Assembly (NCBI GenBank): GCA_964438735.1
Contig: CAYTLW010000028.1
Span: 3,397-67,396 of the forward strand
Length of the DNA: 64,000 nucleotides
Direction: 5' to 3'
From: CAYTLW01 sp964438735
GTDB taxonomy: Bacteria > Myxococcota_A > UBA9042
This document shows positions 44,904 through 52,056 of the stretch, one piece after another. Made by a program: the position numbers and the translations under genes. The notes under the pieces were generated by a model. That model made no database searches, was not told the DNA's origin, and worked only from the letters and a program-made list of their open reading frames with translations. Within the stretch, counting starts at the first letter, position 1. Each line of letters begins with the position of its first letter.

Positions 44904-47900
44904 GTGAAACGGACCCCCCGACTTGCCGTCAACTCTTTGATCATACTGGCGACTTTCGTTGTTGCCGCGTGCGCGGTGACACCGGATATGGCCGACCGGG
45001 ATCCGGCCGCCGGCGGTGCTGGCGTGTCGGCAAAGATCGGCGACTACAACAAGACCGTAGATGGTTCGACGACCTTCGATGCGGGTTCACCCGTAGACGT
45101 GCCCGTCGTAGTCGACAGCGGCACGCCGCCGCCCAAAGACGCGGGCGACAAGCCGCCGGTGGACGCCGGCCCGATCAAGGATACCAACAAGCCGCCCGTG
45201 GACGCCGGCCCGGACATCACCAAGGATGCCGGTCCCACCTGGCCACCCGGCAAGCTGCAGGTGCTGAGCGCGTTTTCGCCCGACGGCAAGAACGTCAAGG
45301 TGCGCTTCAACAAGCCGCCCGAGGCCAAGGGGTCGGCCAAGACCTCCAACTTCACCATCTCCTCGAGCACCGGCGACAAGATCGCGGTGTTGTCCTCCAA
45401 GCTGGACATCAACCCGGTGATGGTCGCCCTGACGTTGGATCCCAAGGCCAAGATCAACCCCCAGGTCACCTACACGGTGCTGGTCAAATCGCTGAAAGCC
45501 GCTGACGGCCAGGGGCTGGACAGCGGCAAGCGCAAGGCGGTCATCAAGCGCACGGTCTACCTGCACCTGATGTTCCACCAGCACCAGCCGACCTACGAAG
45601 ATCCGCTGAAAGATGAGCTGCAGTCGCCCTGGGTGCGCAAACACGCCACCAAGGACTACTACGATATGGCCAGCGTGCTGGAGCCCTACCCGAAGGTCCA
45701 CCTGACCATGAACCTGACCGCGGTGCTGCTCAAGCAGCTGCAGCACTTCTACGTCGAGCGCATGAAGCCCTACGTGGACACCAAGAAGAACACCGTCGAC
45801 GCCAAGGCCTTCCTGGCCGCATGGAAGGGCAAGACCGACCCGTGGATCGACCTGCTGCTGGAGCCCACCCCGACGCCCAAGGCCGCCTCCGAGAAGCAGA
45901 TCGGCCTGCTCTATGCCGACCCATGGAGCTGCGTGTCCACCTCGCCCGTGTTGATGAAGCGCTTCCCCGCCTACGCGGCGTTGCGTGATAAGAACCCGGC
46001 CACGCTGACCCAGAAGGACTATCTCGGCCTGAAGATCTGGTTCGAGCTCGCCTGGATGGATCCAGACTTCCTGCACGGCCCGGTCAAGCTGGCAACGGGC
46101 GACGTGGTCGATATGACCGACATCATCGCCGCCAAACCCGGCGGCATCTTCGAGTTGAAGGTGCCCTTGAGCGAGGCGTTGGCCAATCGGATCGTGGCCG
46201 AAGAGTACAAGATCATGGCCGCCGTGGTGCCCATCCACAAGCAGATGGCCTACGACCCGGACAAATATACGGGCCAGATCGAGCTGTCGACGACGCCCTT
46301 CTATCACCCGATCCTGCCGCTGATTCACGACACCGACCTGATGAGCCAGGGCCAGCCCTGGGATCCGAAGCCGCCCAAGCGCTTCAACTACCCCAAGGAT
46401 GCCTCGGCCCAGGTCGGTCGTGCGGTGGCCTACTTCGAGGATCTGTTCGGCATCAAGCCGCGCGGCATGTGGCCCGGTGAGGGCTCGGTGGCTGAAGAGG
46501 TGGTGCAGCACTTCGTCGAGCACGGTGTGGTCTGGGTGGCCACCGACCAGCAGGTCATGAACAAGAGCGGTGGCGCCCCGGGTGGCGCGCCGGTGCGGCC
46601 CTTCCTGGTCGACGCCGATACGAAAAAGGGCAGCGACGGCAGCAACAAGGATGAGCTCGCCGTCTACTTCCGCAATACCCAGCAGTCCAACGACATGGGC
46701 TTCAAGTACCAGAGCCTGACGGGCGAGCAGTCGTCCAGCGACCTGGTCAAGAACGTGGTCGCCCAGGCGCCCTCATTCGGCGCTGAAGACCGGGTGATCA
46801 CGTTGATTCTCGATGGCGAGAACGCCTGGGAGACGTTCAGCAAGGAGCACGATGGCAAGGGCTTCTTCCACAAGCTCTACACCAAGCTCTCCGCCGCCTA
46901 CGACGCGGGCGAGATCATCACCGTCACCGGCAGCGAGTACCTGCTGGGCAACCCCAGTCGTAACGTGCCGGCGCACCAGATCAGCAAGCTGCCCGAGCTC
47001 GAGCCCCTGTTCCCGGGTTCGTGGATCGGCGGCAACTTCTCCATCTGGATCGGCGAAGGTGAGGAGAACGCCGCCTGGGCCTACCTGCACACCGCGCGCG
47101 CCGATCTGGCCAAGTCCGGTCTCAAGCAGCCCGACCCCAAGACACTGCTGCCGACCAAGAAGAACACGGTGGAATACGAGACCTGGCGGGCCTTCGACGA
47201 GATGTACGGCGCCGAGGGCTCGGACTGGTTCTGGTGGTATGGCGCCGACATGACCTCGCCGAGCAACAACGACTCCCCCTTTGACCTGGCCTTCCGCACC
47301 CACCTGGCGGGCATGTATCAGCATATGAACGCGGCGCTGAAGCTGCAGGGCAAGGCGGAGATTCCCATGCCCGTGTTCAAGCCGCTGATCCAGGCCGCCG
47401 AACAGCTGCCTCAAGGGCCGTTGGTGCCGGCGCCGAAGCTGGACGGCAAGTTCAGCCCCAACGAGACCGAGTGGAGCGCCAAGGGTGGCTTCTTCTTTGA
47501 CTCCGATACCGCCGACGCGCAGGCCAATCCGGACGATTGGATCGCCGCGGTCTACTACGGCACCGACGCCAAGGGCTTGTACCTGGGCGTGCAGCATAAC
47601 TTTGATCTCAGCGGGTTGAATGGCTCGGCCTTGCTCGTCTACCTGAGCCAGAAGCACATCACCAACCCAAAAACCGGCACGTTCAAGCAAGATCCCTTCT
47701 ATAGCAAGACGCGTACTGGCGCCGATCTGGCCATGAAGGCCGGCGGCGCCTCGCGGGAGCTGTCGGTGTGGATGCAGGGTGGCAAGTCCAAGGCGGAGCT
47801 GCGGGTGAGCGACGGCAAGTCCAACTGGCCGAAGCTGGCCAAGAAGACCTTCACCGGCGCGGTGGGTGGCCCGGTCAAGGGTGGCAAGCTCATCGAGATC

Positions 47901-48497
47901 CTGCTGCCCTGGGCCGACCTGGGCATGAGCGATGGCGACCCGGTGGAGGTGCGCCTGGGCTTCCTGCATGTGGGCAAGCTGGCCGATACGGCGCCTTCGC
48001 TGGAGGCCAAGCAGCTCATCGAAGACGCCACCAACGCGGTCTTCTGCACCTTCGAGGTCGACGCTCGCGGGGCCAGCGGCCCCCATGGCATCAAGCTGGA
48101 CCTGTGGAACAAAATCGACACCTGGCCACCTCCCAATGGCAAGGGCGTGGTCTACATCGCGGGCAATCACCCCAAACTCGGCATGAAGACCAAGTGGGTG
48201 CCCAACAAGATCGCCATGCGAGACGACGGCAAGGAAGGCGACAAGAAGGCCGGCGACGGCATCTGGACGCGCGTCTTCGACCTGTCCCGCGGCACCACGC
48301 TCAAGTACAAGTACACCATTGGTCTGCCCAAGGACGAGGGCAAGTGGGCCGGCACCGAGGAGTTCCCGCTGACCGAGCGTGGCCTCAACGTGACCAAGAA
48401 TCCCACCAAGACCAAGATGACCATTTCCGACGTATTCGCTGACCGGCCAGAACAATCGGGGCAAGCTGCGCCGAAGACCGTAATCAAGGAGCTCTAG
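44904..48497 (+). CDS. Lipoprotein glycoside hydrolase family 57 (alpha-glucan-active)
   Basis: A 1197-residue exported enzyme. The GTG start has an AGGAGG site 6 nt upstream, and the lipobox is VAAC. A Pro/Asp/Lys stalk leads to an Ig-like domain (residues 115-220). The GH57 catalytic region follows: HQHQP at 225-229, GMWPGEG at 521-527 and LDGENAWE at 636-643, corresponding to conserved regions of the family, whose members cleave or transfer alpha-1,4/1,6-glucans. Residues 845-1060 look like a CBM9/DOMON-type sugar-binding domain, and 1072-1197 a starch-binding-like sandwich (NHPKLGMKT, YKYTIGLPKDEGKW). Most GH57 enzymes are cytoplasmic; a lipid anchor places this one outside. The next gene follows its stop codon without a gap. 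Confidence 0.92.
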   Translation: MKRTPRLAVNSLIILATFVVAACAVTPDMADRDPAAGGAGVSAKIGDYNKTVDGSTTFDAGSPVDVPVVVDSGTPPPKDAGDKPPVDAGPIKDTNKPPVDAGPDITKDAGPTWPPGKLQVLSAFSPDGKNVKVRFNKPPEAKGSAKTSNFTISSSTGDKIAVLSSKLDINPVMVALTLDPKAKINPQVTYTVLVKSLKAADGQGLDSGKRKAVIKRTVYLHLMFHQHQPTYEDPLKDELQSPWVRKHATKDYYDMASVLEPYPKVHLTMNLTAVLLKQLQHFYVERMKPYVDTKKNTVDAKAFLAAWKGKTDPWIDLLLEPTPTPKAASEKQIGLLYADPWSCVSTSPVLMKRFPAYAALRDKNPATLTQKDYLGLKIWFELAWMDPDFLHGPVKLATGDVVDMTDIIAAKPGGIFELKVPLSEALANRIVAEEYKIMAAVVPIHKQMAYDPDKYTGQIELSTTPFYHPILPLIHDTDLMSQGQPWDPKPPKRFNYPKDASAQVGRAVAYFEDLFGIKPRGMWPGEGSVAEEVVQHFVEHGVVWVATDQQVMNKSGGAPGGAPVRPFLVDADTKKGSDGSNKDELAVYFRNTQQSNDMGFKYQSLTGEQSSSDLVKNVVAQAPSFGAEDRVITLILDGENAWETFSKEHDGKGFFHKLYTKLSAAYDAGEIITVTGSEYLLGNPSRNVPAHQISKLPELEPLFPGSWIGGNFSIWIGEGEENAAWAYLHTARADLAKSGLKQPDPKTLLPTKKNTVEYETWRAFDEMYGAEGSDWFWWYGADMTSPSNNDSPFDLAFRTHLAGMYQHMNAALKLQGKAEIPMPVFKPLIQAAEQLPQGPLVPAPKLDGKFSPNETEWSAKGGFFFDSDTADAQANPDDWIAAVYYGTDAKGLYLGVQHNFDLSGLNGSALLVYLSQKHITNPKTGTFKQDPFYSKTRTGADLAMKAGGASRELSVWMQGGKSKAELRVSDGKSNWPKLAKKTFTGAVGGPVKGGKLIEILLPWADLGMSDGDPVEVRLGFLHVGKLADTAPSLEAKQLIEDATNAVFCTFEVDARGASGPHGIKLDLWNKIDTWPPPNGKGVVYIAGNHPKLGMKTKWVPNKIAMRDDGKEGDKKAGDGIWTRVFDLSRGTTLKYKYTIGLPKDEGKWAGTEEFPLTERGLNVTKNPTKTKMTISDVFADRPEQSGQAAPKTVIKEL

Positions 48498-49460
48498 ATG
48501 AAATCGATCCATTTCCCCATCGCCGCGCTGGTCGCCGCGCTCTCGCTGGTCCTGTTCGCCGGCTGCGGTAACAAGAAAGCGCCCGCCGAGCCCGTCGCCG
48601 TCAAGGCCGAGCCCGCCGCCGCCCCGGGTGCCGCCGCCAAGGCGCCCCTGCCCGCCGACAAAGCCGTGGTCGCCGCGGCCGCCAAGAAGGCCGCCGGTGG
48701 CGCCCACGAAGGTCACGACCACGAAGGCCATGACCACGCCGGTCACGACCACGCCGGTCACGACCACGCCGGTCATGACCACGGCGGCGGCGCTGCGCCG
48801 GGTGGACCGTCGGGCAAGGTGCTCGAGTCGCTGGATGCAGGCACGTACACCTACCTGCGCATCGCCAGCAGCAAGGGCGAGATCTGGGCCGCCGTGCCGG
48901 CGACCGACAAGAAGGTCGGCGACATGGTGGCGCTGGCCGGCGCCATGGAGATGAAGAACTTCAAGAGCAAGACCCTGGACCGCGAGTTCCCGAGCATCTG
49001 GTTCGGCACCCTGGCCACCGGTGGTGCCGCCCATGGTGCTGCCGCTCCGGCCGGCAATCCCGCCGTGCATGGCGCCGCCGTGGCGCCCGCGGCCAAGAGC
49101 GGCGCCGATCGCGCCAAGGCTGGCGGCAAGATCGGCGAGGCCGTGCCGAAAGCCGAAGGCGCCGACGCCGTGACCGTGGCCGAGCTGTGGGCCAAGCGAA
49201 AGGAGCTGGCCGGCAAGAAGGTCAGCCTGCGCGGCAAGGTCGTGCGCTACAGCGCCAACATCATGGGCAGCAACTGGATGCACCTGCAGGACGGCAGCGG
49301 CAGCGCCGCGGACAAGACCCATGACGTCACCGCCACCAGCAAGGCCACCGCCAAGGTCGGCGACGTGGTGCTGGTCTCGGGCGTGGTGGCCATCGACCGC
49401 AACATCGGCGCCGGCTATAACTACCCCGTGCTGATCGAAGACGCGGCCGTGAGCAAGTAG
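48498..49460 (+). CDS. NrfJ-like lipoprotein with His-rich metal-binding tract and OB-fold domain
   Basis: A 320-residue lipoprotein (lipobox FAGC, Cys23). The ATG abuts the GH57 stop, and the AAGGAG site lies in the end of that gene. Residues 70-98 carry repeats of GHDHA from a 15-bp tandem repeat, with about ten His, suited to binding Zn, Ni or Cu. Residues 105-175 match the small domain seen in NrfJ and related proteins (GKVLESLDAGTYTYLRI, KVGDMVALAGAMEMKNFKSK, FPSIWFG). Residues 222-317 are a second OB-fold-like domain (VSLRGKVVRYSANIMGSNWM, DVVLVSGVVAIDRNIGAGY). NrfJ is tied to cytochrome c nitrite reductase clusters, but no cytochrome genes are near. The metal role is inference. Confidence 0.85.
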   Translation: MKSIHFPIAALVAALSLVLFAGCGNKKAPAEPVAVKAEPAAAPGAAAKAPLPADKAVVAAAAKKAAGGAHEGHDHEGHDHAGHDHAGHDHAGHDHGGGAAPGGPSGKVLESLDAGTYTYLRIASSKGEIWAAVPATDKKVGDMVALAGAMEMKNFKSKTLDREFPSIWFGTLATGGAAHGAAAPAGNPAVHGAAVAPAAKSGADRAKAGGKIGEAVPKAEGADAVTVAELWAKRKELAGKKVSLRGKVVRYSANIMGSNWMHLQDGSGSAADKTHDVTATSKATAKVGDVVLVSGVVAIDRNIGAGYNYPVLIEDAAVSK

Positions 49461-49505
49461 CCCCACCGGCGCGCCACCGATCGTCGGATCGAGGCCACGC
49501 GCTCC

Positions 49506-50942
49506 ATGGGTGATCGCGACACCATCATGCCGCCGCCGCCACCGCGGCCCTCCCAACGGGTCGAGGCGGCGCTGGGCCTGTGGCTGGTCTGCTCGCCAGA
49601 CGCCGGCCGCACCGGCGAGACGTTGCCCCTGGCCGGACGCATCACCTGCACGGTCGGGCGTGGCGACGACGCCACTTTCTGCGTCGACGACCACTGGCAA
49701 TCGCGCGCCCACTTCCGCCTGGACATCGTCGCCGACGGCGGCATGGGCAGCTGGGCGGTACAGGATCTCGGCACCCGCAACGGCACCTTCCTCAACGGCC
49801 ACAAGCTCGCCGGCCAGGCGGCATTGCATCCCGGTGATGTCTTGCGAGCGGGCTCGAGCGTGCTGGTCTTCGCCAACGGCGACAAATCCAGCGACGACAT
49901 GGGACTGGTCGGCTGGTCCGCCGCCCTGGCCGGCATTCGGGCCCGCATCGGCCGCGCCGCCACCGGCAACCGGCCGGTGCACGTATTGGGCGAGTCCGGC
50001 GTCGGCAAGGAGGTGGTCGCCCGGGCCATTCACGAGCGCTCGCCGCGCGCCAAGGGACCTTTCCTGGCTCTGAACATGGCCACCCTGGTCGAAAACCTGG
50101 CCGAGTCCCAGCTCTTCGGCCACAAGCGGGGCGCGTTTTCAGGCGCTTCCGCCGACCAGCAGGGCGTCTTCGACGCTGCGCACGGCGGGACCCTGCTCCT
50201 GGACGAGATTGGCGAGCTCTCCCTGCCCCTGCAGGCCAAACTCCTGCGCGCCGTGGAGAGCGGCGAGGTCCAGCGGGTCGGCGACGCCCGCGCCCACCGC
50301 GTAGATGTGCGACTGATCACCGCCACCCATCGCGACCTGGAGGAGATGGTCGCCCAGGGCAGCTTCCGTCAGGACCTCTTCTGGCGCCTGGCCCACGGCG
50401 GCATCCGGCTGCCACCGCTGCGCGACCGGCGCCTGGACGTGGTGCCCCTGGTGGACCACTTCCTGGCCCTGGCGGGATCGCCGCCCATGTCCAAGGTGGT
50501 CCTGCTGCACCCGCAGGCGTCCTGGTACGGCGCCGAGTTGATGGAGCACTACCTCATCCATCATTGGCCGGGCAATGTGCGCGAGCTGCGCCAGGAGGTC
50601 GGTCAACTCGCCGAGATCATGGCCGCGCGGCGGGATGACCAGCTGACGGGGCCGATCCCGCCCCTGGAAGAGGTGCTGGGCGCACGGGTGCGGCCAGGGC
50701 AGCCAGGGCCCGTCACCACGCCCGCGCCGGCTCCGGTGGTGGACCCGGCGGAGCGGCTGCGGATAGAGGGCCTGTTGGCCGATGCAGAGGCGCTGGCGGC
50801 GGCGATTCGCAGCGAAGAAGGCGGCAACATCAAGGGGTTCGCGGTCCGCGCGGCCCAAGTGCTCGGCAAGAGCCCGGCGAGCGTGCGGCGGGCGGTCTAT
50901 CGGCGATTGGGGCCGTTGCGTGAGGCGCTTCGCGAGGATTGA
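49506..50942 (+). CDS. FHA-domain sigma54-dependent transcriptional activator
   Basis: This 478-residue bacterial enhancer-binding protein has an N-terminal FHA domain at about residues 25-125 (VGRGDDATFCVDDHWQSRAH, DLGTRNGTFLNG), which binds phosphothreonine. An AAA+ domain follows: Walker A GESGVGKE at 162-169, GAFSGA at 209-214 in place of GAFTGA, Walker B with Asp233/Glu234 in LLLDEIGEL, and HHWPGNVREL further on. The C-terminus (VRAAQVLGKSPASVRRAVYR) looks like a Fis-type helix-turn-helix. The T-to-S change in the sigma54-contact loop is conservative. It has no response-receiver domain; Ser/Thr kinase signalling is typical for FHA-type activators. The downstream lipoprotein gene has a consensus -24/-12 promoter and is the natural target. 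Confidence 0.95.
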   Translation: MGDRDTIMPPPPPRPSQRVEAALGLWLVCSPDAGRTGETLPLAGRITCTVGRGDDATFCVDDHWQSRAHFRLDIVADGGMGSWAVQDLGTRNGTFLNGHKLAGQAALHPGDVLRAGSSVLVFANGDKSSDDMGLVGWSAALAGIRARIGRAATGNRPVHVLGESGVGKEVVARAIHERSPRAKGPFLALNMATLVENLAESQLFGHKRGAFSGASADQQGVFDAAHGGTLLLDEIGELSLPLQAKLLRAVESGEVQRVGDARAHRVDVRLITATHRDLEEMVAQGSFRQDLFWRLAHGGIRLPPLRDRRLDVVPLVDHFLALAGSPPMSKVVLLHPQASWYGAELMEHYLIHHWPGNVRELRQEVGQLAEIMAARRDDQLTGPIPPLEEVLGARVRPGQPGPVTTPAPAPVVDPAERLRIEGLLADAEALAAAIRSEEGGNIKGFAVRAAQVLGKSPASVRRAVYRRLGPLREALRED

Positions 50943-50970
50943 GGGCGTCGTTCCGATTCGAAGGAAGGCT

Positions 50971-51045
50971 CGCGCAAAGCCGCAAAGACGCTAAGTTTTT
51001 GGCACTCAATCTTCTTGGGTCTTCGCGGCTTGGCGGCTTTGCGCG
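50971..51045. repeat. Imperfect 25-bp inverted repeat
   Basis: The arms are 50971-50995 and 51021-51045 and match at 22 of 25 positions, beginning CGCGCAAAGCCGC on each strand. The 25-bp loop contains a T5 run. The CGCGCAAAG...GCGCAAAG style resembles dispersed intergenic repeats of many proteobacteria; it could also fold as a terminator for the activator gene. Confidence 0.6.
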
Positions 51046-51064
51046 AAATCTGTCTTTGGGCTTT

Positions 51065-51102
51065 CGTGTGACACCGCACACTCCTCGTCACACCCGCACA
51101 CG
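51065..51102 (+). promoter_or_regulatory. Candidate activator-binding sites (UAS)
   Basis: Two related sites about 20 bp apart: CGTGTGACACCGCACACT (51065-51082, a dyad GTGTG-N6-CACAC) and CGTCACACCCGCACACG (51086-51102). They lie about 92-129 bp upstream of the -24 element, the usual range for enhancer sites of sigma54 activators. The activator bound here is inferred to be the adjacent FHA protein. Confidence 0.4.
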
Positions 51103-51193
51103 GCAAACGCTCCGTTTCTGGGGCCACAATCCTGGCCGAAATACCTTCTCAATAGCTGGTAAACAAGCGTGAAATTGCGACTTGACCCGACGC

Positions 51194-51209
51194 TGGCACA
51201 GCCGTTGCT
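51194..51209 (+). promoter_or_regulatory. Sigma54 (-24/-12) promoter
   Basis: TGGCAC-N5-TTGCT, a full match to the TGGCAC-N5-TTGCW consensus, with 10 bp between the GG and GC pairs. Transcription would start near 51220, about 39 nt before the ATG at 51259. Confidence 0.7.
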
Positions 51210-51258
51210 CATGTAGTCCACCAGACCGGGCGATGGACCGCCGGGCGAGGAGGACATC

Positions 51259-51969
51259 ATGAAGACGATGACGACCAGGATGGGGATGCTGGTGATGGCG
51301 GCGGCGCTGGTCGCTGCGATTGGCTGCGAGCTGCCGGAGGATCCGAACGCGGTGAGCGGGCCGGAGAACTGCGTGCCCGGTGACGAGGGCTGTGACGGCA
51401 CCATCGACCCGGCTGGCGACGAACAGGCGGGTGCGGCGGCGACGTCGGGGGATCCGGCGGCGGGGCAGGGCGACGAGGGCGTAGACGAGGCTGCGCAGGA
51501 GGCTGCAGCTGCGGCGAAGCTGCCGGCGGGTCCCTTCTGCGTATACGACGTCACGCTGGTCTGGGGCAAGAAGCACTTCATGCCCAAGCACTGGGGCGAC
51601 ATCGTGTCCTGGAATGGCGGCGCGCGGTTGCGTGGGGCCAAGGGGGTGATGGTGCTCAAGGACCTGATTCGCTTTGACAAGCACGACGCGGTGCTGATGG
51701 AGACGCCGCGGGTCATCGCCTGGCGCTCCCATACCAACGTGCATAACGACGGCGTGCAGCTGCGGTTGGCGGTGCATTGCCAGGATCGCAAGGCGCGGCT
51801 CGAGGTGCAGACCGAGTCATACGAACGCAGCTTCAACCTCTACCAGCTGGCGGAGGGGGCGGCCCTGTTCAACATCGGCGAGCTGTCCGACCACTTCTGG
51901 ATCAAGGTCCACAAGAAGGGCGAGGTGACGCCCAAGGTCGAGCAGGACGCAATGGACATGGTGCTGTAG
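51259..51969 (+). CDS. Lipoprotein of unknown function under a sigma54 promoter
   Basis: A 236-residue lipoprotein. The ATG has GAGGAGG about 6 nt upstream, and the lipobox is AIGC. An acidic Asp/Ala/Gly linker with two Cys (ENCVPGDEGCDG) is followed from about residue 90 by a compact domain (PFCVYDVTLVWGKKHFMPK, AVLMETPRVIAWRSHTNVHN, FNLYQLAEGAALFNIGELSD). The family is not recognised. The consensus sigma54 promoter and the FHA-type activator gene immediately upstream suggest that it is the regulated output of that module. No enzyme motif is seen. Confidence 0.8.
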   Translation: MKTMTTRMGMLVMAAALVAAIGCELPEDPNAVSGPENCVPGDEGCDGTIDPAGDEQAGAAATSGDPAAGQGDEGVDEAAQEAAAAAKLPAGPFCVYDVTLVWGKKHFMPKHWGDIVSWNGGARLRGAKGVMVLKDLIRFDKHDAVLMETPRVIAWRSHTNVHNDGVQLRLAVHCQDRKARLEVQTESYERSFNLYQLAEGAALFNIGELSDHFWIKVHKKGEVTPKVEQDAMDMVL

Positions 51970-51991
51970 CCCCCCAAGCACCCGCCGCGTG

Positions 51992-52026
51992 GCCCGCCCC
52001 CCCCCGTGTCTCGGGGGCGGGCGGGC
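51992..52026. terminator. Strong GC hairpin between convergent genes
   Basis: A 14-bp stem (51992-52005 with 52013-52026, one mismatch) and a 7-nt loop, in the 87 bp between the ends of the lipoprotein gene and the second giant gene. There is no T-tract; probably a shared, bidirectional terminator. Confidence 0.5.
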
Positions 52027-52056
52027 GCGCGTTTGGCGGCACGACGGTCGCTGGAA

